The notes under the pieces: generated by a model | Databases searched by the model: none | What the model was told of the DNA's origin: nothing | Seen by the model: the letters and a program-made list of their open reading frames with translations, nothing else | Part shown: one piece after another, positions 63,901-64,000 of the stretch | Numbering within the stretch: the stretch's first letter is position 1 | How the letters are laid out: each line of letters opens with the position of its first letter | Program-made: the position numbers and the translations under genes | Assembly: GCA_964428335.1 (NCBI GenBank) | Contig: CAYRXW010000010.1 | Span: forward strand, 10,850 to 74,849 | DNA length: 64,000 nucleotides | Source of the DNA: GW2011-AR15 sp964428335 | Lineage (GTDB): Archaea; Nanobdellota; Nanobdellia; Woesearchaeales; GW2011-AR15 | Direction: 5' to 3'

Positions 63901-64000
63901 ACTACAAATGATGTGGGTGCAAATGGAGGAAACGCAGGACCTGGAGGAGCAGGAGGAGGCGGAGGTGGAGGAGATGATGGCCTAGGAGGAAATGGAGGAA
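60943..64000 (+). CDS. Large surface protein, 3'-truncated by window end
   Basis: The frame is open from the ATG at 60943 to the last base (over 1010 codons). Signal peptide about 10-30 (ILSWVLLLILVASASLVILA). Several beta domains follow: one resembling alpha-2-macroglobulin MG2 near residue 365 (NTDKPIYHPGEQVMLTAVV), a Cys pair region (DCVGWGDSTCCAGTDRGEC), Ig-like repeats and, at the end, a Gly-rich stretch (GGNAGPGGAGGGGGGG). Probably anchored further downstream. Role unknown; likely a surface-structure or adhesion protein. Confidence 0.85.
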   Translation, partial: MKHHINQRILSWVLLLILVASASLVILADASMIQTDKKEYLLGEIVKIKLNMDKMENVYVDILTPGSVLKFLNPENVLSYRPNEIGKYRVNVYSEKKLIDSVSFSVFKGSENRKYFWTDRTSYVLGEEVLILFNETLIQPSYNIIVKSDSKRFNYEGIPKTQLRFLPKEVGKYSITLMDNDAVLYESYFTVEIVAEESRPIAAKNNFTIDSRFRIRNSQGYIAELPYKIKGQNVSGKGSMSLQAQDKVDISFYPEVAGIKEMAFEDLDVSDFDLGLENLENIELPSGRAKKAYAIDPSSLDFSKAKISVEAKGYQLFKCREWNFTMQQCLGTWEFQKLIKPGELYEIELNATDPGYAETGLASINTDKPIYHPGEQVMLTAVVLDQQGYLVSDADVDITLTLPNSSFVMLEGKESSRGIYHANYTAYFSGTYTISVHAVTENIDSVMLSYFEVMPYYEFDIIRKTPVTLDVEDLLRSSVNIFSYSGISNFSFTEALPESFDVINSDSDIIAQYNGSKYLTWLSLENNATVSYEAKLPEISPELYELQSFVEYNNSRFDEARPWFLAADPSSTYLITFSDCVGWGDSTCCAGTDRGECPTSGNTNYTCTYTDTQPSSYLAVSVNVSVINVMTNENFNMVVALNNQNLGNIGTTGLVCSMSSAPNFTLSNINAYRVGGTNKIDLDPQGSARHIINDDGSNNVMRVKVAYTKRPNITLNYPADSAVIEKGRIPFNFTVRDDDTLKNCSLFGNFGGPYVRNETELGIINNTNKNINITLRPGTFTWGVQCYDTVNALGYSVNRTLFVTKPIDMFYPDKAAPGMNIVVTILGEDFNYSDVIKTSSSDIIVGKYVVVNQTGQNTRKAANVLQVPFFIKSDAAAQNVTLNISRAIPSWSFEIVQPVSGSGDYTGQSGAKVLGTGGTNGRRSFFGTIVLQKLIVPSGVTLTVSTADPDSNPSNGDQGYFPAIILVNGTVNISGVFNVNGQNGASTTNDVGANGGNAGPGGAGGGGGGGDDGLGGNGG

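Noticed and set aside
1..64000. Insertion sequences, transposases or integrases
   Set aside because: No transposase or integrase motifs and no terminal inverted repeats with target duplications were seen.

Overview
The window is AT-rich archaeal DNA. Archaeal-type ribosomal protein S15, diphthine synthase (DphB), an XPD-type helicase with its four Fe-S cysteines, a RecJ/DHH nuclease of the archaeal kind, a tRNA-Gln with a canonical 37/38 intron, and many TATA-box promoters of the form TTTATATA or TTTAAATA directly before start codons all say this. The many large surface proteins, Ku/LigD-type genes, FtsZ and bacterial-looking small genes (DUF1398, DUF2277, RhlE-like helicase) suggest a DPANN-type (Woesearchaeota-like) or related uncultivated archaeon. 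That placement is inference. Two runs of exactly 100 N mark scaffold gaps, so this is probably a metagenome or draft assembly.

Layout. 1-6164: the 3' part of a giant cysteine-rich surface protein (three long Cys modules, then about 21 DUF4215-like CGDG..CDDGN repeats, then Ca-binding and CARDB-like ends) with both gaps inside repeats. 6.2-20.9 kb: mostly housekeeping (recJ-like, rps15, Smr, tRNA-Gln, DUF1398, DEAD helicase, dus, dphB, ftsZ, nitroreductase, XPD) with several unknowns. 14.8, 16.1 and 22.1-22.4 kb hold strongly structured non-coding DNA. A 22-nt element is shared in opposite orientation between the ftsZ upstream region and the 22 kb candidate ncRNA. 22.9-28.7 kb: a five-gene co-directional cluster of unknown coiled-coil and membrane proteins.

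28.9-49.5 kb is the most unusual region. Ribbon-helix-helix regulators head two operons. The first encodes a PKD/MopE-type surface protein, a HerA/FtsK-like ATPase whose N-terminal half is an extracellular domain, a small protein and a coiled-coil protein. The second encodes a KaiC-like ATPase and two type-I membrane proteins with matching cytoplasmic tails. A short domain with the signature HVN..KNDF..W (DUF5752-like) occurs in four proteins: the HerA-like ATPase, the 35.8 kb protein, a RecA-like ATPase at 41.9 kb and the large surface protein at 44.5 kb. This points to one membrane-spanning machine or signalling complex with extracellular sensors and cytoplasmic ATPases. A full NHEJ gene set (ku, LigD PE-POL, LigD-type ligase) plus yaaA sits between the two halves.

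49.6-58.0 kb is a sensory block continuing the second operon: an eight-PAS protein without kinase, a XylF-like and an NMT1-like solute-binding lipoprotein each followed by a membrane sensor (one HAMP protein, one histidine kinase), then a CheY-like receiver. 58.0-60.9 kb carries two RecA-fold proteins that have lost Walker A, a polytopic membrane protein and a winged-helix protein. 60.9 kb to the end is the start of another large surface protein that runs off the window.
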